Origin: Gymnorhina tibicen
Taxonomy: Eukaryota; Chordata; Aves; Passeriformes; Artamidae
Reading direction: 5' to 3'
Assembly (NCBI GenBank): GCA_013399875.1
Contig: VXAZ01008133.1
Coordinates: 19,733 to 83,732 of the forward strand
DNA: 64,000 nt
How positions within the stretch are numbered: the first letter of the stretch is position 1; the number at the start of each line of letters is the position of its first letter. A program made the position numbers and the translations under genes. Shown one piece after another: positions 22,311 to 33,800 of the stretch. Under the pieces are notes generated by a model. The model saw only the letters and a list, made by a program, of their open reading frames with translations. It did no database searches and was not told where the DNA came from.

Positions 22311-24540
22311 CCATTTGCAAGTTCTAGGTTGACTTTTTCAGATACTATGATGTACAGGTGGCTTTGTGGTGCAGTGTGTGTCTGTTTTTTCAGCTAATTT
22401 AAAAAAGAATGATCCTAAGTATCTGTGCCTTATCTGTAAAATCATTATGGACATCTGAGCTCCCATCTGAATTTTCAGTCTAGACTGCAGAGCAATGAAC
22501 TGCCTGATGCTACCTTGATCTAGTGTTGATCAGGAGAGTCAAAAGTTACTTAGTGTGGGAAATTGTAGGAGGACCAGAATAAACAGATGTTCTCAAAAAA
22601 AGGCTGACAGAATTCCAAAGAATACTCACAAGTGTAGAAGCAATCAAGAGAGGAAATAGCAGTAGGTATTTCTCTATTTTGAATGACTCTTGTCTTTTGA
22701 CTTATCTAAACTGAAGGAAGCCTGGTTTACATGCCATCTACACTCTGCCTTCTGTATCCTTAATCTGCTATGTTTCCTTTAAAAACATGTATCTGGCAGC
22801 TTAAATTCCTGGAAAATATGCACTAATATTGGCTGTAGGACCCTACTTGTAAGTGACAGAAAACCAGCCTTTTTTTGCAGGAATAAAGTTAAATCAAAGA
22901 GTCAGTAACCAAAGTTTTGTGGTTGATGATGTTTCCATTCACACGAAAATCAGAAAAAGTGAAGAACACTGAGCAAATATAAGCTTTTTTAACAACATTT
23001 TTAGCTACATGAAATATTTAACTTAATCTGAAGTGGACATTTCATTGTGATTTTGAGTTTATTTACTTTTTAAAAATACATTTCAAGCAAGATTGAACAT
23101 ATATAGTATTTTCAAATAAGAAAATGATACTATTTATTTTAAAGTATTGCAATGAAAAATAGAAATATGTCTTCCAATTTATTTTCAGGAGTTTAAGGGA
23201 AATTACTTTTTGTTTGGTTGGTTTGGACAAGTAACTTGATAAAATGAAATCAAATTCTCAGACTTGTTTGATACTTCTGAACCTGCCTTTTTCATGTATA
23301 TGAAAAATACATATACTGTGTCAGATGAAAAATATTGACAAACTTTACCTGGAGCCAGACACAATCCACCTGGAGTGTTAAAGCTCTGGAACTGCCACAA
23401 GGGAGAAGTCTGGGCAAGGTCGTGGGATGGATCAGTGCTTCTTATTGATCCCAGTAAAGTTGCTTAGGTCTTTGAATATCAAATAAAGCTATAAAACGTA
23501 TAACAAAACCAAATGAACAAAAGGCATATGCCCTTTGATGTTCTTTTATTTAGGTAAAACTTCTAAAACCGTAAAATAAGACTGTATCTTACTTCCTTGG
23601 AAAGTGAATTTATAATTGCATTAATAGCTCTTGTCCTTTAAGCTTTGTGAACAAAGCAAAAAGTCTGGCCAAAAGAGGCAGACAGCACAGAATGTCAAAC
23701 TGATTACTCCAAACCTGGATTCCATAAGTATAAGTCAATATTAAAGAGTAATGATATTTTCCCCATCTTCCCCTCTTATTGCTAGAGATGACACACCTCT
23801 CACATTTGACTGTTTAACAGGACCCTGCTCAGAAGTATATGCTTAGCTTTAAGAAAAGGGAATATCTTGTAAAGTCCAGGAAACACTCTCATTCTGAGAG
23901 CTGAGCATGTCTCTAAATACATCACTTTAGGCTCTTAGCAAATTCCTGTCCCTTATATGTTTAATAAGCATCATGTTCATGTGGTTAGGGTGACCCAAGA
24001 GTTGGTCTGCAGGAGGTACCCAACACTCATGTGTCAGCCTGACTTTTCCTCAGAGAGACTGGGAGTAGTTTGGGAGGTAAGAAAGGCATGGCTGACTCAG
24101 ACCATCAGGTGACTGCATTATTGCAAGGAAAGGCGGGTGAATGAGGAGGAAAAAAGGATACACGTTCCTGCCCATACACAACCCCTACAGCCTGCTGTCA
24201 TATTTGAGGGAAGGAGGAAGTCAGGCAGCAACACCTCTAACAGCTCAGAGTCAGGATGGGTGGAAGGAGGTGGCAGAGGTAGATCTGCTTCCAAGTTTCA
24301 GCAAAGAAGAAAGGGAGAGTAACCTCACCACAGCCTGCTTCATGTGGGACAGGACAGGAAGGAAGATGGGAAAGAAGAAAACAGGCCATCTGCTTACCCA
24401 GCACCCAGAAATCCAGCAGAAATACTAACTTTCAAGGTGGGAATCCTGAAGAGGGATGCTGCCCCTGAAGCTGTCAAGGCTGGAACATGCTGAACTAGGG
24501 CATGAGCTTCTTTGGGCCAGCTTCTCATCTTAGCTCCTGT
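22311..24540. other. Non-coding DNA; purine-rich patch at the right
   Basis: No gene or named repeat is recognised. About 24120-24440 is rich in GGAGGAA-type purine tracts, which keep overlapping frames of 61 and 95 codons open on the plus strand. Neither looks like a known protein. Confidence 0.5.
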
Positions 24541-24589
24541 GGTGTGAGATTTGCTTGCACTGACTGTAGTCAGTGCTGAACCTCACACC
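24541..24589. other. Nested two-stem hairpin
   Basis: The outer stem is GGTGTGAG (24541-24548) with CTCACACC (24582-24589). The inner stem is GCACTGACT (24557-24565) with AGTCAGTGC (24568-24576), which folds best as 8 bp around a UGUA loop. The stems are separated by an asymmetric internal loop of 8 and 5 nt. Both are perfect. The 49-nt structure could be a structured RNA, a relic of a hairpin transposon end, or chance. Confidence 0.65.
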
Positions 24590-27500
24590 TCATCTATGCT
24601 TGTAGTAACCGTGACTGCATCAAGCCAAACTACTTCTGAAATTTTTTCTGCCTTTTCTTACCCAAATGCAGGCTTCATTTTGTGAAAGGCTGGTATCTTT
24701 TTCCTTTGTGATTTTGTTGGTGAAACTTCTCATTTGTGACAAAAGATAATGTAGCCAAAGTTAATAGGGTTATTTTCCTCACTTTCATACACTTTTCTTG
24801 CATAAAGTGGTTTCTGGCTATAAATACTTATTACAAAGCTACATAAAGAACACAATCAGTTTTCCTTAGGAAAGGGGCACAGAAAGTTAGGAAAGTTACA
24901 GAAACTGCTCTCGTACTGGTGGAAAGCAAAAATCCTACCAAGACAGAGATCTCATGACTAAGTGAAGCCACCAAGTCGCCAGCGTCATGGAGCTACGCAG
25001 GATCTCCCATGCCCTTGATGTGCAATGTGTTCCCCCCGATTAGACAATCCCACTGATAAAACCTTGACTCAGATTTTGGATGAAGCCAGTCCTATGCCTT
25101 TACTTAGTTTTCCTAAGTCCAAACAGATTCCATTGCTGCTGGGTTTTCTTAAGAATGGGTTTTTTACTTTTTTTTCTACAAGAATGGTATCTTGGACATT
25201 TTGTACTTGATTAGGCATTCTGAAACAGATATAGATGTGCACATCTTCTCATCCTGTTCATCCCCAAAAATCTCACCATATCCACATGTCATTGAACAAA
25301 CCGATTGAATTTCCCCTGTCTCAGGATCAAATCAAATGGGGAATAGCTTATCTGATACTCTCTTCCATACCATCACACTGGACAGTACCCAGGTCCCACC
25401 ATCATAATTTGCTTTTGAGGATAAAATCACTATTATGTAAAAGGAGGTACTGTGTTCTGAGTGGTGTGCAAACAATGGTTCAAATACTCCAGGTCTGCAA
25501 CTTAGTCCAAATACATTCTTTAAATTCTGTTGTCAAATCTTTTCATCTTTTCCTTTTTAAAATAAAAAATAGAAAATGTTATGATAGTGTGAGTTGTTTG
25601 AATTGAAATTGGGCAGAAGTTGGAAGACCCAAAGCTGTGATTTCTGCAACTGACCTACAACAAGATATGTCATAAACCCCCCCACATATCCAGTGTTCGA
25701 TAAATAACATTCTATGCTGTTTTAGTGCAAACATTTAGACAACAATGAAGTAAAACAACTTAAGGGTTTTATGTTCCTTTTTAACTCTGTTCACACATAC
25801 ATTTGCTGTGCAAAGCTAGGTGACACTTTCATGAAAACTTGAGGTAAATTCACTGTATGTTATTTTACTTACATACTCACCAAACACACAGATGTTCACG
25901 TACACTCACTCTTATCTACATCAGTGACCAAAGCTGAAAATAGAAACCTATTTTCATGTTGTCTGCACCTATATCACAGTTGCAAATCTAGGGCTTGAGA
26001 ACACCTTCCCAGCTTGCAGCCGTTTTATATAGGAGGATTCATGAGCTCAGCACAGAATTTCTACTTTTCTACTTTCTTTTTGTTGCAATAAATACAAGAA
26101 AACAAACCATGCAAGACTCAAAATAATTTGACCTAACCCTTTTTCTTTATCTTTACCCTTTTCCTGTTTGAAGACCTCTCATCATATTTTCCTAATTCTT
26201 TTTCCACTATTCTCTTAACTGAGCGACTCACATCTGTCCTCTCCCAAATGTTCTCTATGTTTTAATTCTGGTCATCCATGCAGAGACATAGAAGTGATCA
26301 CATTCCTTATCAGAGGAGTTTGTAGACGTCACCATCACCCACACAACAATATCTCCCTTTCCCACATCTCCTCTGAGATCACTACAGATGGGCCTAGACT
26401 CAGGCTTCCTTTGAACACTCCTCTCCTTGCACAACTCATCCTTATTTTCAAAAATGCTCTCTTCCCTCTGTGGTTAGACTTAGAGTAATCCATGTATATT
26501 TGGTGACCAAAATTCACAAGTATAAGTCAAGTATCCAAGTTTACAACAGCTAATCTCAAGAAGTTGATTTACGTAAGAACAGCCTCTTTGCTGACAAGAC
26601 ATAACACCATTACTTCATTTCCTCTGCTGGCATCCTGTTGAAGACAAGGTAATATTTAAGATTTTAGCCTGCACTTTCAAATCCACATATATAACTAGTC
26701 TGAATTATGCTTAGGATTTGTCCTCTGCAGTCATGACACATTGCATCAGCTACTCTCCAGATGTGAACAAAGTGTTTCTCCCAGTGCAGAAACATGTTAG
26801 TGCAGGAGACAGGACTTGGCCAGCAGCTGGTGTGCATAATTAGAAAGGAATTCACTTCTGGTATGTACAGGAGGACCACAGAGTCATCACCTCAAACACA
26901 ACATATATCCCACCACATATCCCACAGCATATATCCCACCGTGTATCCCTAAAGCAACTTTCACAGCAAAACAACCTGAAACCAAAGCAAGCCAGATTTG
27001 AACTAAGAGATGTCTTTGCAAGTGCAACAGACTAAAAGCATTAGTTCCCTTCTTCACAAAAGTTAAAGCTTTAAAAAATATACCCAAAACTTTTCTTTAA
27101 ATTGCTTGCAACACCAACCCAATGTGTTTATCCTGCATATACCTTGTCATGCAGATAGTGTCCACACTGATCACACACGGGCACATACCTGTAGGCCAAC
27201 CACAGGTCAAACACATCAGTGTCACACTGAAGGAATCCCCATCCTACTGCGTTCACTGGAAGGGCTTATTTATATACTGAATACTTTGGTGGCTGAGAGC
27301 AGATGGCATCTGGACATAAGATTTGTAGAATTTGCACAGTTTGCTTAAAACCTCTTATGTAGGTTTTAACTTCTGTCTTAATTCCTGGTTGCATATTCAT
27401 TTTCCACAAGCTTGAACGTAAGAGCAAAAAAATTATGAGTCAGACAGTAAGAATATATTTCTTTGTAACTAGGAGCTCAGATTTCAGACACTTGACTTTT

Positions 27501-27700
27501 GTATAACTTGGACAAATTTACATTTAGTGACAAGTGATGTCACACTGCTGAAGGACATAAATGTCAATATGTGATATATAGTTTATCAAGTTTCAGACTC
27601 AAAAAAGAACTGTAGTAGGGAAATTGGAATGATTATTTTTTCAATACCTAGGAGAACTTTCAGCTCCCATTTATCTCAGCAGGTGCTTCATATGCTCTGC
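24590..27700. other. Non-coding DNA, nothing recognised
   Basis: AT-rich with chance frames; the longest is about 123 codons at 25235-25606 on the plus strand, with no family resemblance. A small run of diverged 'CATATATCCCACC' units lies at about 26899-26950. Confidence 0.5.
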
Positions 27701-27733
27701 ACTTTTCAGTTGTTCTGAAAACAACTGAAAAGT
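27701..27733. other. Perfect 14-bp inverted repeat with 5-nt loop
   Basis: ACTTTTCAGTTGTT (27701-27714), loop CTGAA, then AACAACTGAAAAGT (27720-27733), an exact reverse complement. A perfect 14-bp stem with so short a loop is not expected by chance in 64 kb of random sequence. Hairpin-templated replication errors can, however, perfect such palindromes without function. There is no trailing T-run or promoter evidence. Confidence 0.8.
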
Positions 27734-28615
27734 TGTAAGGATAGGGACACAACCTGAGTGGTCTTCTCCTTCAGATATGGAAGGATTTACTCAAAATGTT
27801 TGTGAACAATCTATCTTGAACATTTTTCAAGAACTGTACAAAGCAATCCATAAGGATGTATAAATGCCTCACTTCTCATCAGCTGTAGGATTTGGTAGCA
27901 TTCTTCAAACACTTGGAGGTTGGAAGATGTTTGTGTTACCAGCTAAGCCCACCAAAACCAAACTGGCATGGGGCCAGAGTTGGAGAAGCCGTCAGCAAAA
28001 TGGAGTTTTCTTGTTCATGCTGGGCTCTTTTACCTTTATGGTGTCATTTCCACCATGAGCTGGTCTCCTTCAGCTCCTTGAAGTCTTTTTCATGGCAGTC
28101 CTGAATTCCAGCCTCTCAGAGAGTTACTTTTGTGGTCCACAGGAGATGAGAACAGTGTGTTGATCACGAGTCCCTCCACCTCCACGTGAAGGGATGAAAC
28201 TAAAGAGACTGTCTTTGTTGTCAACATGGTGCATATGGTTTGTCCTCGAGATAAGACTTTAAATTATGACAAGTGCCTCCAGCTTTAGCCTTGCACACTC
28301 ACAGTTGACCAGAAAGCTATTGCCCTTTGAGATCATCTCAGACAAAATGCACCAAGATAAAACTGGTTTCTGCCTTGAACCACATTACAGTTTCCCTAAA
28401 AAATGATTTTATCAAAGTTAATCTAAAAAAAAAAATCCTTTTATTTTAAAGTACATCCACTACCTTCTTCATTTTTGCATCCAAAGCATGGATGTGTTAT
28501 AGAGCAAGGTTTGAAGACCATTTTCTGACTTCTAAGTTAAATTAGCACTTTTAATACAACCAAAGTAGTGATGTAAAAGTGGAAACCTTGTATGTGTGCA
28601 GGGAAGGTAAGACTG
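27734..28615. other. Non-coding DNA, nothing recognised
   Basis: No coding, RNA or repeat call can be supported. The section 27860-28350 is a little richer in G+C than its flanks and contains short overlapping plus-strand frames of 64 and 70 codons with no known relatives. Confidence 0.45.
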
Positions 28616-28676
28616 TTAAGAGAAAGTCAAAAAAATCCCCTAAATATTAAGAGAAAATAAAAAAATCCCCTAAATA
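28616..28676. repeat. Tandem duplication, two ~31-bp units
   Basis: The unit beginning TTAAGAGAAA and ending AAATCCCCTAAATA occurs twice back to back (28616-28646 and 28647-28676), differing by one substitution-like change and a one-base length difference. A third partial echo (TTACCCTAAAT) follows. It is probably a recent slippage duplication. Confidence 0.85.
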
Positions 28677-29249
28677 TTACCCTAAATTACGCAAAATGGT
28701 ATGAAACCATAATAAAACTACATCTACTTAAGGGAATAGGACATTAGTATGACTGGATGCAGAAAGAAAACTGATACATGTGCACATTGGTAAGATGTTT
28801 AAGTTCTTGGAAATCAGTTAAATCAACAGAGTGGCTAAAACAGCATAAAACAAAGTGTTACCCCTTCAAATGCACAGGTTCTGATAATGGACCTTCCTCT
28901 CCAGTCCACAGTTTCTTGCCATTCTCTATACCTCAGGGCTGCTTGAGCAAAGTGAACGGATACAGTGGGAATAGGAATGCTTCATCTTAAAGGCAGCTGT
29001 ATTTTTAAATATATTTTTTAGCACTTTGTGATGTATTTGCCTGTGTCAGGAGACTTAAATATTTAAACAGGGTGACAAAGTTCATTTCAACCTCAATGAC
29101 AGTCAAACCCCCTGATATCCCCCTTTTGTAATGTGAGCAGAATTTTCTTCATCGAAATAGCCCACCTCAAAGGAGCGGGGAAAGAAAAAGAAACCCAAAA
29201 CTTCTGTTCCAACTTTTAAAGCTGGAAGCCTTTGCAATGTCTCTTTCAC

Positions 29250-29811
29250 CTTTACCTACTGAGTCACCCCGCCCACCTCCTACCGATAGATTTTTATTTT
29301 TCAAATAAGCTGCAAGCACCCATATCGTGGAAACCAGCTGCCCCCTTCGCCGCTCTCACGGGGCAGGTGAGGGGAGGACGGCGGCCGCGAGTGACCTCCC
29401 GGGGCCAGCCGCTTGCCAGCCTCACCCCAGCCCTGAATCCTCCCCGGGCAGCTCAGGCTGCCTCCTTCTTTCCCAAGCACAGCTCTCAGCTCTGCCGGAG
29501 GGGTGTGCCTGTCCTCCGGCAGACCCGGCGATGAGCAAGCGCCTGTAAAATGTGACAGAACGAGAAACGCGGATCTCGCTTTCCCAGCCGGCGCGGCCCC
29601 GGGGGCTCTGCGGGCGCCGGGTCACCCGCGCGGAGCCACCTCGTGGCCCGCCCTGGGAACGGCAGCCGGCGGCCCTGCCGTGCCCGCGCTCCTCCTTCCG
29701 AGGAGACGTGCTGATCCATGAGCCGTGCCCGCTCCGCCTTCCCCGCCCCGCGCCCAGCCGTGTGCCGCTCGGGGCCCGCCGCCGCCCCGCGCACCCTGCG
29801 GATGGGCACAG
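29250..29811. promoter_or_regulatory. CpG-rich island, candidate promoter
   Basis: From about 29330 to 29800 the sequence turns sharply GC-rich with dense CpGs (for example GGACGGCGGCCGCGAGTGAC and GGCGCGGCCCCGGGGGCTCT), against an AT-rich background on the left. At its left edge sit TGAGTCA (29260-29266), an AP-1-type site, and CCCCGCCC (29267-29274), a GC box. Several overlapping frames of 60-156 codons on both strands are typical of GC-rich DNA and do not by themselves support a protein. The right side runs into CR1-derived sequence, which is itself GC-rich, so the true island may end near 29800. Which gene, if any, it drives is not visible. Confidence 0.5.
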
Positions 29812-29960
29812 AGTCACGGGAACAGCCTGAGCTGGAAGGGACCCACACGGATCATCGAGTCCAGCCCTGAGCTCTGCACAGGACGTCCCCAAGAATCACA
29901 CCGCGTGCCTGAGACCACTGCCCAAACGCTTCTGTGGTTCTGGTTCACCGCGGCTCTGGC
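29812..29960 (-). repeat. CR1 LINE 3'-end fragment
   Basis: The plus strand reads as the reverse complement of a CR1 3' region. Blocks in order are GGGCACAGAGTCACGGGAAC, GAGCTGGAAGGGACCCACAC, GGATCATCGAGTCCAGCCCT, CTGCACAGGACGTCCCCAAG, AATCACACCGCGTGCCTGAG and ACTGCCCAAACGCTTCTG. These match a common bird CR1 tail nearly word for word. The similarity fades around 29955-29970. Its tail abuts the CpG-rich island. Confidence 0.85.
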
Positions 29961-30340
29961 AAGAGCGGTGCTGGTGCGGGTCCACGTTGGCTATTCTAGC
30001 TGGAACATGGGGGGGGCAGGCAGAACTGTGGCAGAAATATTTGCTCCTGGGGTGGGAAAAGATAATGGTTGTCCTCAGGTGAAGTACTTGGCTCGTATTA
30101 GGGAACAGTCACAGCCTGCTTGAGACGAGAGGCAGGAGAGGGGTCTCACGAGTCCCATCCTTGCACCGTCCCTTTCTGCCGCTGTGGAGGGAGGGAAGAA
30201 AAGATCAGCTTAGAAAAGACCATTCTTGGGAAAAGAAAATTTTTTGTTATGTGAAATATGTCTTATGCTGAATAGTATAAAGGTATGAAAAATTTAGTGT
30301 CTTCTGCATGGAGAGTTAGTAGTGACTACACTGACAAATC
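29961..30340. other. Unassigned spacer between two CR1 fragments
   Basis: The 380 bp between the two CR1 tails starts GC-rich and becomes AT-rich. The left part could be further, unrecognisably diverged CR1 sequence. No gene or RNA is seen. Confidence 0.45.
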
Positions 30341-30865
30341 TCAGAATCATAGAACCATCAGGGTTGGAAGACACCTTTAAGATCATCCAGTCAAACCATC
30401 AGTCCAGAACTAACACTGTAACCCCTAAACCACACCCAGCGCCAGCTCCAAACGCCTCTTAAACCCCTCCAGGAATGGTGGCTGCACAACCACCCCGGGC
30501 AACCTATTCCAGTGCCTGACCACCTTAACAGTGAAAAATTTTTTTCTAAAATCTAATCTGAATTTCCCCTGGCTCAGCTGAGGGCCATTTCCACTGTCAC
30601 TGCAGTCACAGTGTCACACCTCACTACAGCCTCCTTTCAGGGAGTTGTAGAGAGTGATGAGGTTCCCCCTGAGCCTCCTCCAGGCTAAACAACCCCAGCT
30701 CCCTCAGCTCTTCCTCATAAGACATGTTTTCTAGACCTTTTATGAGCCTTGTTGCCCTTCTCTGGACACACTCCAGCACCTCAATATCGTTTTTAAAGTG
30801 AGGGGCCCAAAACTGGGTGCAGTACAAACAACACCTTGAGAATGGCTCAACCAAAAAGGGTTTAA
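30341..30865 (-). repeat. CR1 LINE 3' fragment with reverse transcriptase C-terminus
   Basis: The insertion runs on the minus strand. Its 3' end is at 30341 (TCAGAATCATAGAACCATCA on the plus strand), close to the 8-bp tail motif of CR1. Next come GGGTTGGAAGACACCTTTAA, CTCCAGGAATGGTGGCTGCA, CCGGGCAACCTATTCCAGTG and CCTGACCACCTTAACAGTGA, all CR1 3' UTR and end-of-ORF2 landmarks. The minus-strand frame reads [40 protein letters not shown] and [11 protein letters not shown], the C-terminal signature of CR1 reverse transcriptase, before the frame breaks. It is 5'-truncated near 30865 and dead. It lies in the same orientation as the fragment at 29812-29960 but is a different part of the element and probably a separate insertion. 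Confidence 0.93.
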
Positions 30866-33800
30866 TCTGTTGAAAAGACTTTACTGGGTTGGGGGCGGGG
30901 GGTTGTGTGTGTGCGTGGTTGCTCGGGTTTTTTTCTAACCAGCAACAAGCACTGGGCACGTGGAGGAGCTGCGAGGAATGGGGCAGGAAATGCGGCACCT
31001 GGAGCTCCCTCTGCTCTTACTGTGTGTCTCTCCTCACGGTGGGGCCAGCACATGAACACTTGAGCAGCCTGCAGGAAGGAAACAGAAACCAACTCACTCC
31101 CAAGTACACCAGGGTGCTTGCAGCCCTGTTTTTTACCTAGTGAATCAAAAAGCATAAGGAAATGGGAAATGGGGAAATCATGTCTCATGCTCTTCCAGAG
31201 CATTGCAGGCCAGTACCCTGTCAGACCTGTTTTTCAAGTACTGGGGTGTAAAAATGGCTTTTTACACACACAGGGCTAACACAAGATTCCCTCAGACCCC
31301 GTATCTTCAAACAGGAACAAGACTGAAGAAGCTGATTGCCCAAACTATTTTGATATTTATGTCCACCTTGGTCTTTTCTTTGTCCTTATATCTTTCCTTC
31401 CATAATCAGCTAAAACAGACGTGGTCTTCCACACAGGGGACAAGATTTTATGTCTAAAAGCCATGCCTGCTGTACAGCCATGCCACTGCCCATGAGAACT
31501 GGGGGGGAGCAGAAGCTTCCTACGTGGAACTTCAGCTTCCTACGCAGTCAGGGAGAAGGCAAAGAAATTAAGCTTCTCCTTCCTCCTCCATTTCCAGCTT
31601 GCCCTGTGTAATAGCCAGCGTGGCTAAACAAGAACAACAGGATCTTGTTATTCCAATATATTACTCTAGAAACAAAGTGGGTCTGACATGTTCCTACCTC
31701 TGTATCAGTCTCTCCCCCTCCATCATGCTTGTGCAAGTTTCTGTGTAGCTGCTTAGTAAAGCAGTAGCTGAAGCAGCCCAGCCTGAAGAAATGCTTCGAA
31801 AATGAAAATAGGGTTATTGTCCTCAAAAGATTTGTATCCATCGTATTGCCTCATGGAGCTGTTGGAATAAGCAGAAAAGCAGCATTCTTCAGCCAGCTTT
31901 TCCAAGATGAAATGTCTGCTGGTTTCCACCATTGCTGAACTATCAGAGTCACAGTAAATAGGAAAATTGTTCCTATAATTTCTGTGTGTGATACGCAGAC
32001 ATGCACTTCAGGTCCCTGCTTGGTGACTCTCAGGGAGTCCTGCAAAGCCCCATGGAGCCTTAGCCTGACACCTGCAAAATCAGCTTCCCTGCCTGAGACA
32101 GCAAATAAGCGAAAGACTGTGGCATACTCTGTTATAGTTAAAATGGAACCCATAAAAGCACTGGAGCTAGAAAGTCCCCTGCCAGCCTCAGACAAGGGGT
32201 TCTGGGGCAGATTTCTGGCTCTGAGGGGTGGCGACCACCCATGCCGGCACAGCAAGCTGGCACAGGGCAGCTACGTCAGCGTGGCACTGTGCCCAGCTTG
32301 TTGGCTCTGCCGGGAGAGTTTCCTCACTGCCCTGGGTCATGTCTTTCTCACAAAGATTTTACAGGGATGTCGTAACTATACGTCCTCCCATATGCACGGT
32401 TAAGAACTAGAGCTTTCCTAATCCTGCATAATTATTAACATGAGAGCAATTAGACAGAAAGATCAAATAGCTTGTTATTAAAAGACCGATGAAGAACATA
32501 AAGAGCTACCAATTGGCATAAGAAATCTTGATTCCAGAATACTAAAACCCATAACCTATGCAGTGTTTACTTTATATCGTATGATTTATGTGCTATGGGA
32601 TGTATCATTCAAATTCCACCTGTCCTGTGCTATGTGGGAACAGTATAATTCATCATGTAGATCTCCAGGTAAAGGAGAATTGACATCTTGTGTGGCTGTG
32701 TAGCCTAATCCCACATTTTTATGGTCAGACTTTAGAATATTATTTTAAGTTCAGCTAAAACATTAGTTAGAGATACTGATCTATAGCTAATTTTTTTTCA
32801 TCATTGAACTGATAAAGTAAGCTATAATGAGAACTTTCTGGATGATAGATGTCATTCTTCTGAGTGGTGCTATTAGCACTTGTCCAGTTTCAGGAATATT
32901 TATTAAAGAAAAAAAAAGACACACATATGGCTTGGTATAATTATGTAGCCCTTCAGAGTAAAAGAACTGTTTAAGAGAACACATATTCCTAAAGCTATGT
33001 TTATCTCCTTTTAATTTCTATTACTTTTTCCAAGTCTGTCAGCTTTACATATAATTTTACATTTTGTCAAATGAAGTTGATAACGCTAATTTCACAGAAA
33101 TAAAGGCCAACATTCATAAACTACAATAACAAGCCAACACATGCCGGCATCTGTGAATGGAAAGGGGGATAGGAAAAAGGCCTTGTTTTGGTAGGCAAAC
33201 AAATTTCAGTTTTCATTTCACAAGGGATTATCATTTGTCTTGAGCAAACTCAGTGTCTGTGAAGATCTTACATTATTCTTGTGGACCACAGGTTCTGAAG
33301 AGCTAGCTTGACTTTGCAGACATTTCTTTGATGTAATTTAACCCCTTTTTTTTTTTCCTCACGTAGGAATTGGAACTGAACCGTAACTTAGCAGGTAGGT
33401 TATGGTAAAAAACCTTCACATAGCTACCTAATCTGTCAGATATGTCTTTGGACCATGAATGGAAGGTATTACTAGTATTCCTTTACTAGTATTTACTATT
33501 ACTAGTGTTTCCTTTCCTCTGTCCGTATTATCGAATTAATGCCTCACATGGTGTTGATATTTCTTTTCCCATGCTGCTTTCTTCTCTTTACTTCCCTTAT
33601 TTTATCATTAGGTATTATTCTATGTCATCATCTTCTGAAAAGAAGAAGAAGCTAATAATATTTCATGATTAGAAGTGGTCTTTGAATGGGCTTGTAATGA
33701 GGTAAAATGAGTTCACCCATCTCTAGTTGTTTTGTATACAATATTCTCCTAATAGTGAGAAATACTTTGACAGAATCCCCTTAATTAAAACATTCAACAA

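Noticed and set aside
22925..22980. Possible C/D-box snoRNA (TGATGAT ... CTGA)
   Set aside because: The boxes are short common words, and I see no terminal stem or second box pair.
29422..30123. Several frames of 92-156 codons in the CpG island
   Set aside because: Stop codons are rare in GC-rich DNA. The frames conflict with each other and run into CR1 tail sequence.
30886..30930. G-quadruplex in the GGGTTGGGGGCGGGGGG patch
   Set aside because: Only three G-runs are properly separated, so a stable four-run quadruplex is not clearly possible.
31851..32403. Overlapping 134- and 139-codon frames on opposite strands
   Set aside because: Opposite-strand overlap and no family resemblance; neither shows coding character.
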